A stretch of 35,847 bases of DNA. It comes from Acidimicrobiia bacterium (GTDB taxonomy: Bacteria; Actinomycetota; Acidimicrobiia; Acidimicrobiales; Bin134). The notes beneath the pieces were generated by a model that saw only the letters and a program-made list of their open reading frames with translations, was not told where the DNA came from and searched no databases. The stretch is from assembly GCA_022821105.1 (NCBI GenBank), contig JAJEEH010000008.1, forward strand, positions 1 through 35,847, given 5' to 3'. Of this stretch, positions 26,881 through 35,847 are shown piece by piece (positions within the stretch are counted from its first letter, which is position 1; each line of letters starts with the position of its first letter). A program made the translations under genes and the position numbers.

Positions 26881-28395
26881 ATGGCCACTCCTGCTGCCAC
26901 CCTGCTGGTTGATTCCCGGCGCACTACGGGAGCGGTGGACCAGCGGGTGTACGGGCAGTTCTTGGAGAACATGGGGCGGGCGATCTATGGCGGGGTTTTC
27001 GAGCCGAGATCGGCGCTGGCTGATGCTGACGGGTATCGCACCGACGTGCTGGGCGCAGCTCGGGAGCTGGCCCCGCCGGTGCTGCGGTGGCCGGGTGGGA
27101 ACTTCGCCTCGGGCTACCACTGGCGCGACGGCATCGGGCCCCCAGACGACCGTCCCGCCCGCTTCGATCTGGCCTGGTCGATGCTGGAGCCCAACCGGTT
27201 CGGCACCGAGGAGTTCTTGGCCTACGCCCGTCTGCTGGGCTCGACCACCTACCTCAACCTGAACGCCTCTACTGGGACCATCGATGAGGCCCTGGAGTGG
27301 CTTGCCTACTGCAACAGCGACCTGCCCGTTCCCGAGGTGGCGTTGCGCCAGGCCGGGCCCCATCCCAACCGCCACGATGTGCCCATCTGGGGCATCGGCA
27401 ACGAGAACTTCGGGTGGTGGCAGCACCTGCACACCACCGCCGAGAGCCACGCCGAGCTGACTCGGGAGTGGGGCAAGCTGCTGCGGTGGGCCGACAACAA
27501 CATCTCGCTGGTGGGAGTGGGCGCCGACGACCCTGACTGGAATTGGACGATGCTCAACGAGGCCGGCGCGGTGCTCGACTGGCTGTCGCTTCACTTCTAC
27601 TGGAATGAGCTCGACTACGAGGGCGCCCTGGCCGGCCCGATCGCATCGGAGGCCGAGATTTGCGACACGTGGGGGCTCATCGGGGCGGCCAAGCGGCGAA
27701 GCAAACTGCACCACGACCTGCGCATCTGCATCGACGAGTGGGGGGTGTGGCCCGAGCCCTACCTGTCGATGGCCCACCAGCCCGAGGTGATCAACCGGCG
27801 GCTGCGGGCCGAAGTCGGCCCGCCGGTACACACCGAGCCCGCCCCCATGATCGAGTACCACTTCGACCTCAAAGACGCCCTGGCCCACGCCACCTGGCTG
27901 CACGTGCTGTGGCGCCACCCCGACAAGGTGTCGCTGGCCACCCAGGCGCAGATGGTGAACGTGCTGGGCCCGATCTTCACCACCCCCGACGGCATCGTGC
28001 GCCAGACCACGTTCCACCCCCTGGCAATGGCCCGACGCTGCGCCCATGGCACCGGATTGGACGTCGAGGTGATCACCGAGGCGGGGCTCGAAGCAGCCAG
28101 CGCTCCGGGCGGCGGGCTGTCGGCGCTGGATGCGGCGGGCACCCTCGACCCCGATTCAGGCCAAGCCCACCTCTCGCTGGTCAACCGGCTGCCCGACGAC
28201 GAACTGCTGGTGAACCTCGACGGGATTGGCGGCCCGGCCCAGCGCATCACCCTGTGGGCCGACGAACCGGCTGCCACCAACACCCCCGAAGACCCCAACA
28301 GGGTGGTGCCCAGCGAAGACCAAGTCGAAATCGACGGACCTCTGGTGATGCCGCCCCACAGCCACGTCACCCTGGTGTTCCCCGGATCATCATGA
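26881..28395 (+). CDS. GH51 alpha-L-arabinofuranosidase
   Basis: RWPGGNFASGYHWRDGIGP; IWGIGNENFGWW (acid/base); RICIDEWGVW (nucleophile). Confidence 0.93.
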   Translation: MATPAATLLVDSRRTTGAVDQRVYGQFLENMGRAIYGGVFEPRSALADADGYRTDVLGAARELAPPVLRWPGGNFASGYHWRDGIGPPDDRPARFDLAWSMLEPNRFGTEEFLAYARLLGSTTYLNLNASTGTIDEALEWLAYCNSDLPVPEVALRQAGPHPNRHDVPIWGIGNENFGWWQHLHTTAESHAELTREWGKLLRWADNNISLVGVGADDPDWNWTMLNEAGAVLDWLSLHFYWNELDYEGALAGPIASEAEICDTWGLIGAAKRRSKLHHDLRICIDEWGVWPEPYLSMAHQPEVINRRLRAEVGPPVHTEPAPMIEYHFDLKDALAHATWLHVLWRHPDKVSLATQAQMVNVLGPIFTTPDGIVRQTTFHPLAMARRCAHGTGLDVEVITEAGLEAASAPGGGLSALDAAGTLDPDSGQAHLSLVNRLPDDELLVNLDGIGGPAQRITLWADEPAATNTPEDPNRVVPSEDQVEIDGPLVMPPHSHVTLVFPGSS

Positions 28396-29240
28396 GCAGC
28401 ACCTACACCCTGCATCCGTGGAACCAGGACTTCGCCTGGCAGCCGGCCACCACTACGCCGGCGGCGCTCACCTCCGAGCAGACCGAGGCGTTCAACCGCC
28501 AGGGGTTCTTCGTGATGGACAACCTGCTCGACGCCGACACCATCGCCGCCATCACCGAGGAGATCGACACCATCGAGGCCGAGACCGAGGCCGGGCTGCG
28601 CTCCATCGAGGGCGAGCGGCTGATGATCGCCGAGGCCGGGGCCATCACTTTCACCCCCCACTTGGTGGCCCGCTCCAACACCCTGCGCCAAGTGGCCGCC
28701 GACCCCCGCATCGGCGCGGTGTGCCTAGATCTCGTCGGCCCCGACGTGAACCTGTACTGGGACCAGGCCGTGTACAAGAAGCCCGAGAAGCCCCGCCGGT
28801 TCCCCTGGCACCAAGACAACGGCTACACCTTCGTCGAGCCCCAGCAGTACCTCACGGTGTGGCTGGCCCTCAACGACGCCACCATCGACAACGGCTGCCC
28901 CTGGGTGGCGCCCGGCGCCCACCTCCACGGGACGCTGGCTCACACCTACGTCGACCCCTTGGGCTTCGAGTGCTTCGAGCAGTGCGAGAACCCGCTGGCC
29001 GCTCCAGTTCCCGCCGGGGGTGCCGTGGTGTTCTCGTCGCTAACCCCGCACCTCACCGGCCCCAACACCACCGACGGGGTCCGCAAGTCCTACATCCTCC
29101 AATACGCCCCCGCTGGGGCTGAGCTGCTCAACGGCGATCCGGCGGCCGGGCCGTCCACCGGCCGGGTGCCCTGCGATGATCCCAGCCGGCAATATCCGGT
29201 TACCCGCTCAGGGAGACCGGTCATTCCTGATCGAATATGA
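28392..29240 (+). CDS. Phytanoyl-CoA dioxygenase (PhyH)-family protein 2
   Basis: NRQGFFVMDNLLD; FPWHQDNGYTFVEPQQYLTVWLALNDATIDNGCPWVAPGAH; ATGA overlap with the GH51 gene. Confidence 0.93.
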   Translation: MSSTYTLHPWNQDFAWQPATTTPAALTSEQTEAFNRQGFFVMDNLLDADTIAAITEEIDTIEAETEAGLRSIEGERLMIAEAGAITFTPHLVARSNTLRQVAADPRIGAVCLDLVGPDVNLYWDQAVYKKPEKPRRFPWHQDNGYTFVEPQQYLTVWLALNDATIDNGCPWVAPGAHLHGTLAHTYVDPLGFECFEQCENPLAAPVPAGGAVVFSSLTPHLTGPNTTDGVRKSYILQYAPAGAELLNGDPAAGPSTGRVPCDDPSRQYPVTRSGRPVIPDRI

Positions 29241-29313
29241 TCCCCTGAGCCAAGACAGCGGCCATTGGGCTGCTGCGGTGCCAAGCGTTCACCCAGAATT
29301 GAGGGGAAATTCG

Positions 29314-30798
29314 ATGTTGACCAAGAAGATGCGCTGGCTGATTGCGATGCTCATGGCCCTGGCCATGGTCGCCGCGGCCTGTGGCGGCAACGACGACGAA
29401 GGCGATGCCGACGCCCCAGCCCCCGCTCCGGCCCCCGCCACCGAGGCCCCGGCCGAGCCCGAGCCGGAGCCTGAGCCGGAAGCCCCGGCCGAAGCCCCTG
29501 AAGAAGAGCCGGAGGCACCCGCCGAGGCACCAGAGGAGGAAGAGCCCGAGTTCCAGCCCGCCCCCACCGAGGAGCCGGAGCCCGAGATCGAGCTGACCGC
29601 CACGTGGCGAGGGGTCACCGCCGACACCATCACCATCGGCGTCACCTATCTGGACATCGACCAACTGGTCGAACTCGGCTTCTCCCCGGCCACCTGGGGC
29701 GACCAAGAGCTGGTAATCCAGGCTCTGACCGATGACATCAACGAGCGGGGCGGCATCAACGGACGCCGAGTCGAAGTCCTCATGGACAAGTACAACCCCA
29801 TCGGCGCCACTGAAGCCGAGGCGGCCTGCCTGCGGCTGACCGAGGACAATGAGGTGTTCGCAATCTTGTTCGGGTTCCTCGGCCCGGCCGAAGTGGCCAA
29901 CACCTGCATCGTCGGCACGCAAGAAACGGTCCTGGTTGGGGGAACCATTACTCCAGAGCGCCTAGCCGAGGCTCGGGCGCCCTGGGTCAACGAGCGGGTG
30001 ACCCGCGCGGTCAGCACCGGTGCCCTGTTCACCTTGCTCGAAGCAGAGGGAATGCTCGAGGGAAGGTCGATTGCGGTAGTCGCCGACCTTTCCGCGGCCG
30101 CGCAACTCGAGGAGGTGGCAGGACTGCTGAGGGAACATGGAGTGGAGCCAGTGCTCGAGATCTCCACCTCCTCCCAAGTAGCTGATCTCATCGCCCAGAA
30201 CCAAGAGTGGGCCGCGCTGTCCGAGCGCATCCGAGCCGCCGGAACCGACACGATCTTGCTGGTGGGCAATGTCTCGGCCGGCATTTCGAACGCCGCACTC
30301 AACGGCCTGGAGGTGGACATCTGGGCCACCGACGCCTCCGGTCTGGGCAGCAACATCGGGGCCAACGTCGAACCCGAGGACGCCAGGGGCGTGATCACCG
30401 TGGGAGCCATGACCGGATCCCAGATTTACGAGACCGACCCCCGGTTCCAGGAATGCCTGGAGGCGGTCACTTCAAGGCATCCCGATGTCGAGATCAAGCA
30501 CCCCGACACCCTCGAAGAGGGCGAACCGCTTTGGTTTACCAGCCTGTCGGGCCACTGCCGGTTCTTCCAGTTATTCGAGCTGCTGGCCACCGCGGCCGGG
30601 CCAATCCTGACCCACGAGACTTTCGCCGAGGCCATTGCCAACATCGGAGAGTTCTCGATTGCCGGCCAGCCCTACGCATCGCTGGGGCCAGACAAGCTCT
30701 CCAGCAACGACTCCTTCCAACTCTTGGAGCAAGACCCTGATCGGGGCGCTCGGGGCGAACTGGTCCCGATCGGCCCGATGCGGGACGCCACCCCCTAA
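29314..30798 (+). CDS. Lipoprotein ABC-type solute-binding protein (Leu/Ile/Val-family) with Pro/Glu/Ala-rich linker
   Basis: Lipobox MALAMVAAACGGN; long PEPEPEAPAEAPEEE linker; ITIGVTYLD...DINERGGINGRRVEVL. Confidence 0.9.
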   Translation: MLTKKMRWLIAMLMALAMVAAACGGNDDEGDADAPAPAPAPATEAPAEPEPEPEPEAPAEAPEEEPEAPAEAPEEEEPEFQPAPTEEPEPEIELTATWRGVTADTITIGVTYLDIDQLVELGFSPATWGDQELVIQALTDDINERGGINGRRVEVLMDKYNPIGATEAEAACLRLTEDNEVFAILFGFLGPAEVANTCIVGTQETVLVGGTITPERLAEARAPWVNERVTRAVSTGALFTLLEAEGMLEGRSIAVVADLSAAAQLEEVAGLLREHGVEPVLEISTSSQVADLIAQNQEWAALSERIRAAGTDTILLVGNVSAGISNAALNGLEVDIWATDASGLGSNIGANVEPEDARGVITVGAMTGSQIYETDPRFQECLEAVTSRHPDVEIKHPDTLEEGEPLWFTSLSGHCRFFQLFELLATAAGPILTHETFAEAIANIGEFSIAGQPYASLGPDKLSSNDSFQLLEQDPDRGARGELVPIGPMRDATP

Positions 30799-30852
30799 AC
30801 GGGTCCATACCCAACTGAATCTGCCCCCACATCGGGGGATACGGTTGCGGCC

Positions 30853-31677
30853 ATGAGCGACGCTGCATCCGCTTCCCATCCGCTGGCCGAGGCCTTTGCT
30901 TCGGGACGCCCCGCGCTGGGCGCCTGGGCGGGATTGCCCACGGCGATGAGCTGCGAGGTCATGTCGCGAGCCGGGTTCGACTACGTGTGCATCGACATGC
31001 AGCACGGCCTGGCCGACTACTCCGATGCCCTGCCGATGCTGGCCGCCATCGACTTGGGCACGGCCACGCCGGTGGTGCGGGTGCCGTGGAACGAGCAGGG
31101 CATCATCGGCCGAGTGCTGGACGCTGGGGCGATGGGCATCATCATCCCCATGGTCAACAGCCGGGAAGAGGCCGAGGCCGCGGTGCGCTCCTGCCGCTAC
31201 GCCCCCGAGGGGTCGCGCAGCTTCGGCCCCACCCGGGTGGCGCTGCGCGACGGTCCCGGCTATTTCGCCGGGGCCAACCAGGCGGTGAAGTGCATCCCCA
31301 TGGTGGAGACGGTGGCCGCGCTGGAGAATCTGGACGACATCGTGTCCACCCCAGGGGTCGACGCCGTCTACGTCGGCCCCGCCGACCTGTCGGTGAGCCT
31401 GGGCCTCCCTCCCGGCAACAACGACGGCGAGGTAACGTTCGACGACGCCCTGGCCGCCATCGTGGCCGCCTGCCAGACCCACGGCGTGGTCCCCGGCATC
31501 CACTCCACCCCCACGCTCACGCCCCAGCGAGTCGAACAGGGCTTCCGCCTTGTAACCGTCACCGCCGACAACGCCGCCCTCTCCGCCGGAATAACCACCC
31601 ACCGCCAATCCGTCCTAGACGCCCTAAGCGGCAAAGCCGAGAGCGCCGGCGAAGCCGCCAGCGAATCCCTCTACTGA
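30853..31677 (+). CDS. HpcH/HpaI-family aldolase
   Basis: GAWAGLPTAMSCEVMSRAGFDYVCIDMQHGLADY; VRVPWNEQGIIGRVLDAGAMGIIIPMV; VYVGPADLSVSLG. Confidence 0.95.
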   Translation: MSDAASASHPLAEAFASGRPALGAWAGLPTAMSCEVMSRAGFDYVCIDMQHGLADYSDALPMLAAIDLGTATPVVRVPWNEQGIIGRVLDAGAMGIIIPMVNSREEAEAAVRSCRYAPEGSRSFGPTRVALRDGPGYFAGANQAVKCIPMVETVAALENLDDIVSTPGVDAVYVGPADLSVSLGLPPGNNDGEVTFDDALAAIVAACQTHGVVPGIHSTPTLTPQRVEQGFRLVTVTADNAALSAGITTHRQSVLDALSGKAESAGEAASESLY

Positions 31678-31692
31678 GCGCCCGCGGGCCCG

Positions 31693-32566
31693 CTAGCGGT
31701 AGCGGCGGATTATGGCGGTGGTGTCTAGGCGGTTTTCGCCGGCGGCGGCGGTTTCTTGGGTGTAGCGCTGGCAGAGTTCTACTAGGGGGATTGGGGCGTT
31801 GAGGGTGGCCGCGGCGTCGGCTACTAGGCCTAAGTCTTTGATCATCCAGTCGACGGCGAAGCCGAAGTCGAACTCGTAGGCCACCATGGTGTGGCCCCGG
31901 TTCTGGAGGTACCAGGAGCCGGCCGCACCCTTGGTTACCGCGGCCAGCACCTTGTCCATGTCGAGGCCGGCCCGCTCGCCGAAAGCCAGCGCCTCGGCTG
32001 CGCCCTGCACGGCGCCGGCGCACAGGATCTGGTTGACCATTTTGGTGAGCTGGCCGCTTCCGGCCGGCCCCATCAGGGTGACCGCCGAGGAATAGGCGTC
32101 CATCACCGGGCGGGCGGCATCGAAGTGCTCGGGCTCGCCGCCGCACATCACGGTGAGCACGCCGTTCTCGGCCCCGGCCTGGCCGCCGGAGATGGGGGCA
32201 TCCAGCCAGCCGATCCCCCGGCCGGCGCACACCTCGGCCAGCTCCCGGGCCACTTCTGCCGAGGCGGTGGTGTGGTCCACCAGCACCGAGCCAGCGGGCA
32301 TCGTCCCCAAGGCCCCGTCGTCGCCCAGAACCACCGACCTCAGGTCGTCGTCGGCCCCCACGCAGGTGAACACGAACTCGGCCCCGTCGGCCGCCTCGGC
32401 CGGGGTGGCGGCCACCGTCCCGTCATGCTTCTCGCCCCAGCGCTCGGCCACTGCCGCGGTGCGGTTGAACACCCGCACTTCGTGGCCGGCGGCGGCCAAG
32501 TGCCCGGCCATGGGGAACCCCATGTTGCCCAGTCCTATGAATGCGCACACGCTCACGTCGGCCACG
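31693..32566 (-). CDS. 3-hydroxyisobutyrate dehydrogenase-like NAD(P)-dependent oxidoreductase
   Basis: VCAFIGLGNMGFPMAGHLAAAGHEVRVFNRT; LDAPISGGQAGAENGVLTVMCGG; GSGQLTKMVNQIL. Start approximate. Confidence 0.92.
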
Positions 32567-32636
32567 ATACCCGGCCCATTCCCCCGTTCTCCCGGCGATA
32601 GGCGGCTTCCAAGGCGTTCCCATAACATCGGAGGCG

Positions 32637-33740
32637 ATGAGCGACAACGGCTTCGACGTGTTCTCCGCCGACTCCCACGTGATCGAGCCCCACGACCTGT
32701 GGCAGATCTACACGGTGGAGGCCTTCCGGGATCGGGCCCCCCGCCTGGTCCGTGAGGAGACCACCGACCGGCTGATATGCGACCAGGCCCGACTCCCCCC
32801 GGTGGGGCTTTTGGCCGGGTGCATGCGCACCGACGACAAGGTGCGGGCCAAAGGCCGATGGGAAGAGGATGTGCCCGACGTGGGCTGGGACCCGGAGACC
32901 CGTATGGAGGCTCTGCGCACCGACGGGGTGACCGGCGAGGTGCTGTACCCCACGATCGCCATGCAGATGTACCCGATCCAAGACGTGGAGTTCCAGTGGG
33001 CCCTGTTCGAGGCCTACAACACCTGGGTCGGCGAGTTCGTCAGCCAGATCCCCGACACGTTCGTGGGCATAGGGCTGCTGTCGCCGGTGGACTTGGAGCG
33101 GGCCGCCAAGGAGATCAAGCGGTGCCGCGACATAGGGCTCAAAGGGGTGATGATCCCGGTGGTAAACGGCGAGGACAACCCCTACCAAGACTCGTCGTTC
33201 GACCCGCTGTGGGCCGCGGCGGTGGAGCACTCCATGCCGGTGAACCTGCACGCCGCCACCACCCGCGATCCCGGCAAGGCCTGGGACCAGGGCACGTCCA
33301 CCCGGTCGGTGCTGCAAACGGTGGACATCCAAGAAGTGGTGCTCGACCTCATCTTCGGCGCCGTGTTCGACCGCTTCCCCGAGCTGATGATCGTCTCGGC
33401 GGAGAACGACGTGGGCTGGGCCGGCAACCTGCTGGAGCGGGCCGACTACTGGTTCCACCGCAACCGCCAACTCCTCAGAGACATGAAGTGCCAGGAAGAG
33501 CCGTCGCACTACTGGCGCAACAACTTCCGGGTGACGTTCATGCGAGACCTCACCGGGGTGGCCGCCCGCGACATCATCGGCACCGAGACCATGATGTGGG
33601 GCAACGACTTCCCCCATCACGTGTCCACCTGGCCCAACAGCCAATCAGTGATCGCCGAGCACTTCGCCGACACCACCGACGATGTGCGCCACGCCATCGT
33701 GTCGGGCAACGTCCGCCAGCTCTACGACATCCAGGTGTAG
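32637..33740 (+). CDS. Amidohydrolase-2 family protein (paralog A)
   Basis: FSADSHVIEPHDLW; AENDVGWAGNLLERADYWF; WGNDFPHHVSTWPNS. Confidence 0.92.
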   Translation: MSDNGFDVFSADSHVIEPHDLWQIYTVEAFRDRAPRLVREETTDRLICDQARLPPVGLLAGCMRTDDKVRAKGRWEEDVPDVGWDPETRMEALRTDGVTGEVLYPTIAMQMYPIQDVEFQWALFEAYNTWVGEFVSQIPDTFVGIGLLSPVDLERAAKEIKRCRDIGLKGVMIPVVNGEDNPYQDSSFDPLWAAAVEHSMPVNLHAATTRDPGKAWDQGTSTRSVLQTVDIQEVVLDLIFGAVFDRFPELMIVSAENDVGWAGNLLERADYWFHRNRQLLRDMKCQEEPSHYWRNNFRVTFMRDLTGVAARDIIGTETMMWGNDFPHHVSTWPNSQSVIAEHFADTTDDVRHAIVSGNVRQLYDIQV

Positions 33741-33775
33741 GCAGGACTCGGGCCGGGGTCGGGAAGGCAGGCGCC

Positions 33776-35038
33776 GTGGTCAAGCTCTCCGACATGGGGC
33801 GCATTGGGTTCACGGTGCGCGACAGCCAGGCCGACGGGCACCCGGTCACCTTCCTGCCCGAGCCCGAGCGCCGCACCCGCCACAACCTCATCATCTCGGT
33901 AGACGACCACGTGGTGGAGGCCCCCGACGCATTCGAGGGCCGCATCCCAGCCCGTCTGGCCGACCGCGGCCCCAAGGTGGTGACCGACGACAAGGGGATG
34001 CACGCCTGGGAGGTGGACGGACGGCGGTTCCCCACCGTGGGCATGAACGCGGTGGCCGGACGGCCAGTGTCGGAGTACGGGTTCGACCCGGTGCGCTTCG
34101 ACCACATGCGCCGGGGGGCGTGGGACATACACGCCCGCATCGCCGACATGGACCTCAACGGGATCTACGCCTCGTTGAACTTCCCCTCCGCCCTGCCCGG
34201 GTTCGCCGGCCAGAACTTCATGCGGATGACCGCAGACCAAGAGCTGGGCTTGACCTGCGTGCGGGCCTGGAACGACTGGATCATCGACGATTGGCACGGC
34301 CGCTACCCCGACCGGATCATCCCGTGCCAGATCCCCTGGCTCTACGACCCCGACGTGGCCGCCGACGAGATCTACCGCAACGCCGAGCGGGGCTTTCGGG
34401 CGGTGTCGTTCAGCGAGGCCCCCGAGAAGCTGAAGCTGCCGTCGCTGCACACCGGCCACTGGGACCCGTTCATCCGGGCCTGCGAGGACACCGAAACGGT
34501 GGTGTGCCTGCACGTGGGGTCGTCGTCGCAGGCCCCGTCCACCGCCCCCGACGCCCCGCCCGACACCATCGGGGTGCTGTTCTTCGGCTACGCCATGTTC
34601 GCCGCGGTCGACTGGCTCTACTCGCTGATCCCGGTGCGCTTCCCCAACCTGCGCATCGCCATGTCGGAGGGGGGCATCGCCTGGGTGCCGGGGCTGATCG
34701 ACCGGCTCGACCACATCACCCGCTACCACGACATGTACGGCACCTGGACCGATATCGACATGAAGCCCAGCGAGGTGTTCCGGCGCAGCTTCTGGTTCTG
34801 CGTGATCGACGACACCTCGTGCCTGTCGCTGCGCGACCACATCGGGGTGGACCACATCATGATGGAGTCGGACTACCCCCACGTGGACACCACCTGGCCC
34901 GACACCCAGGAGGTGGTGCGCCGCCAGGTGGAGGGGTTCGGCCCCGAGGAGACCGAGAAGATCTGCTGGCGCAACGCCGCCGAGCTGTTCCGCTGGCCGG
35001 TGCCCGACGCAGTGGCTGCCGACCCCGAGAGTTTCTGA
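33776..35038 (+). CDS. Amidohydrolase-2 family protein (paralog B)
   Basis: ISVDDHVVEAPDAF; MSEGGIAWVPGLIDRLDHI; MESDYPHVDTTWPDTQEVV. GTG start. Confidence 0.92.
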   Translation: MVKLSDMGRIGFTVRDSQADGHPVTFLPEPERRTRHNLIISVDDHVVEAPDAFEGRIPARLADRGPKVVTDDKGMHAWEVDGRRFPTVGMNAVAGRPVSEYGFDPVRFDHMRRGAWDIHARIADMDLNGIYASLNFPSALPGFAGQNFMRMTADQELGLTCVRAWNDWIIDDWHGRYPDRIIPCQIPWLYDPDVAADEIYRNAERGFRAVSFSEAPEKLKLPSLHTGHWDPFIRACEDTETVVCLHVGSSSQAPSTAPDAPPDTIGVLFFGYAMFAAVDWLYSLIPVRFPNLRIAMSEGGIAWVPGLIDRLDHITRYHDMYGTWTDIDMKPSEVFRRSFWFCVIDDTSCLSLRDHIGVDHIMMESDYPHVDTTWPDTQEVVRRQVEGFGPEETEKICWRNAAELFRWPVPDAVAADPESF

Positions 35039-35060
35039 CAAGATCAACGAAGGAGGACCG

Positions 35061-35780
35061 ATGACCAAGACCTGGACCGAAGACCATCCCGCCTTCCAAG
35101 TGGCCGCGTCGAGGCGCATCCTGGCCCGGGAGGGGTGCGAGAGCCGGGTGGCCGGCCACGTGTCGGTGCGAGACGCCGAGCGCCACGATGCCTTCTGGGT
35201 GTCGCCGTTCGGCTACTTCAGCGAAACGCTGCCCAGCGACGTGAACTGCTACGACATGGAGCTCAACCTGCTGGACGGCGACACCCCGGCCTCGCCCGCG
35301 GTGCGCTTCCACGCCGGGTTCTACGAGGCCCGCCCCGACGCCAACTCGGTGATCCACACCCACTCCCACTATGTGGAGGTGCTGTCCACCACCGGCAAGG
35401 ACGTTGGGCTGTACTCGGCCGACGCCTGCCTGTTCTACCAAGAGCAGGCCCACTACGCCGACAACGGCCTCGACACCCCAGTGGACGGCCCCCGCATGGC
35501 TGAGGCCCTGGGCGATCGGTCGGTGGTGCTCATCGGCAACCACGGCGCCTGCTTCGTGTGCCCCTCGCTGGAGGAGGCCACCATCAAGGCCATCGCCTAT
35601 GAGACTTCGGCCCGGGCCCACTACGAGGCCCAGGTGGTGGGAGGCTCCGAGATGGTCGAGGCCGAGGCGGCCCGGGCCAAAAAGGCGTACCACAAGTACT
35701 TCATCCCCATGATGTGGGAGGCCAACTACCGCCGCCTGCGCAAAACCGACGCCGACCTGTTCGAGACCCTGGCTAGCTGA
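35061..35780 (+). CDS. Class II aldolase/adducin-family protein
   Basis: VAGHVSVRDAERHDAFWVSPFG; VIHTHSHYVEVLST; LIGNHGACFVCPSLEEA. Confidence 0.93.
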   Translation: MTKTWTEDHPAFQVAASRRILAREGCESRVAGHVSVRDAERHDAFWVSPFGYFSETLPSDVNCYDMELNLLDGDTPASPAVRFHAGFYEARPDANSVIHTHSHYVEVLSTTGKDVGLYSADACLFYQEQAHYADNGLDTPVDGPRMAEALGDRSVVLIGNHGACFVCPSLEEATIKAIAYETSARAHYEAQVVGGSEMVEAEAARAKKAYHKYFIPMMWEANYRRLRKTDADLFETLAS

Positions 35781-35847
35781 ATGGCCTCCGAGCCTCAAGC
35801 CCACCCGATGGCCCCTCACCCAATTGAGAGCGTAGGGGCAGTTGACC
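35781..35847 (+). CDS. Possible start of a further ORF (partial)
   Basis: ATG immediately after the aldolase stop; MASEPQAHPMAPHPIESVGAVD... open to window end; no family recognised. Confidence 0.35.
   Translation, partial: MASEPQAHPMAPHPIESVGAVD

Noticed and set aside
29420-29590. Repetitive GAGCC/CCGGAG-rich stretch resembling a short repeat array
   Set aside because: Codes in frame for the Pro/Glu/Ala linker of the lipoprotein; spacing is irregular, so it is not a CRISPR or satellite array.
32777-33775. N-terminal ~330 aa of the 753-aa ORF 32777-35038
   Set aside because: Out-of-frame, Arg/Gly-rich translation of paralog A; the true paralog B begins at GTG 33776.
1-35847. CRISPR arrays, rRNA, intact IS elements or integrase genes
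   Set aside because: None seen by eye in either strand or in the ORF translations.

Overview
High-GC actinobacterial-type chromosomal DNA (lineage is inference only). Two blocks meet near a tRNA-Ser. Left block (~1-17.6 kb, visibly less GC-rich): a catabolic region with a LysR-type regulator, a Rieske oxygenase, a sulfatase, a frameshifted metallo-beta-lactamase-fold hydrolase, then a long plus-strand operon (FAD monooxygenase, VOC/extradiol-type dioxygenase, SDR, two FAH-family proteins, CMD-family protein, amidohydrolase, alpha/beta hydrolase, 3-hydroxyacyl-CoA dehydrogenase), followed by a P450, a DHPON-hydrolase-like alpha/beta hydrolase, a third FAH-family protein and a cupin. Right block (~17.7-35.8 kb): tRNA-Ser(CGA), tadA, CopC-domain protein, ABC exporter, xseA/xseB, a degenerate ELFV-dehydrogenase-like protein, paired acyl-CoA dehydrogenases, tRNA-Ala(TGC), a PhyH-GH51-PhyH module, a lipoprotein solute-binding protein, HpcH/HpaI aldolase, HIBADH-like dehydrogenase, two amidohydrolase-2 paralogs and a class II aldolase. 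The strongest structural observation is a ~200-bp near-perfect direct repeat (646-845 and 5033-5232). It duplicates the lysR/monooxygenase divergent promoter and brackets a 4.2-kb segment (Rieske-sulfatase-MBL) that contains several gene remnants. This looks like recent promoter capture and assembly of a catabolic module. The substrate is unknown, and all homology calls were made by eye without database searches.
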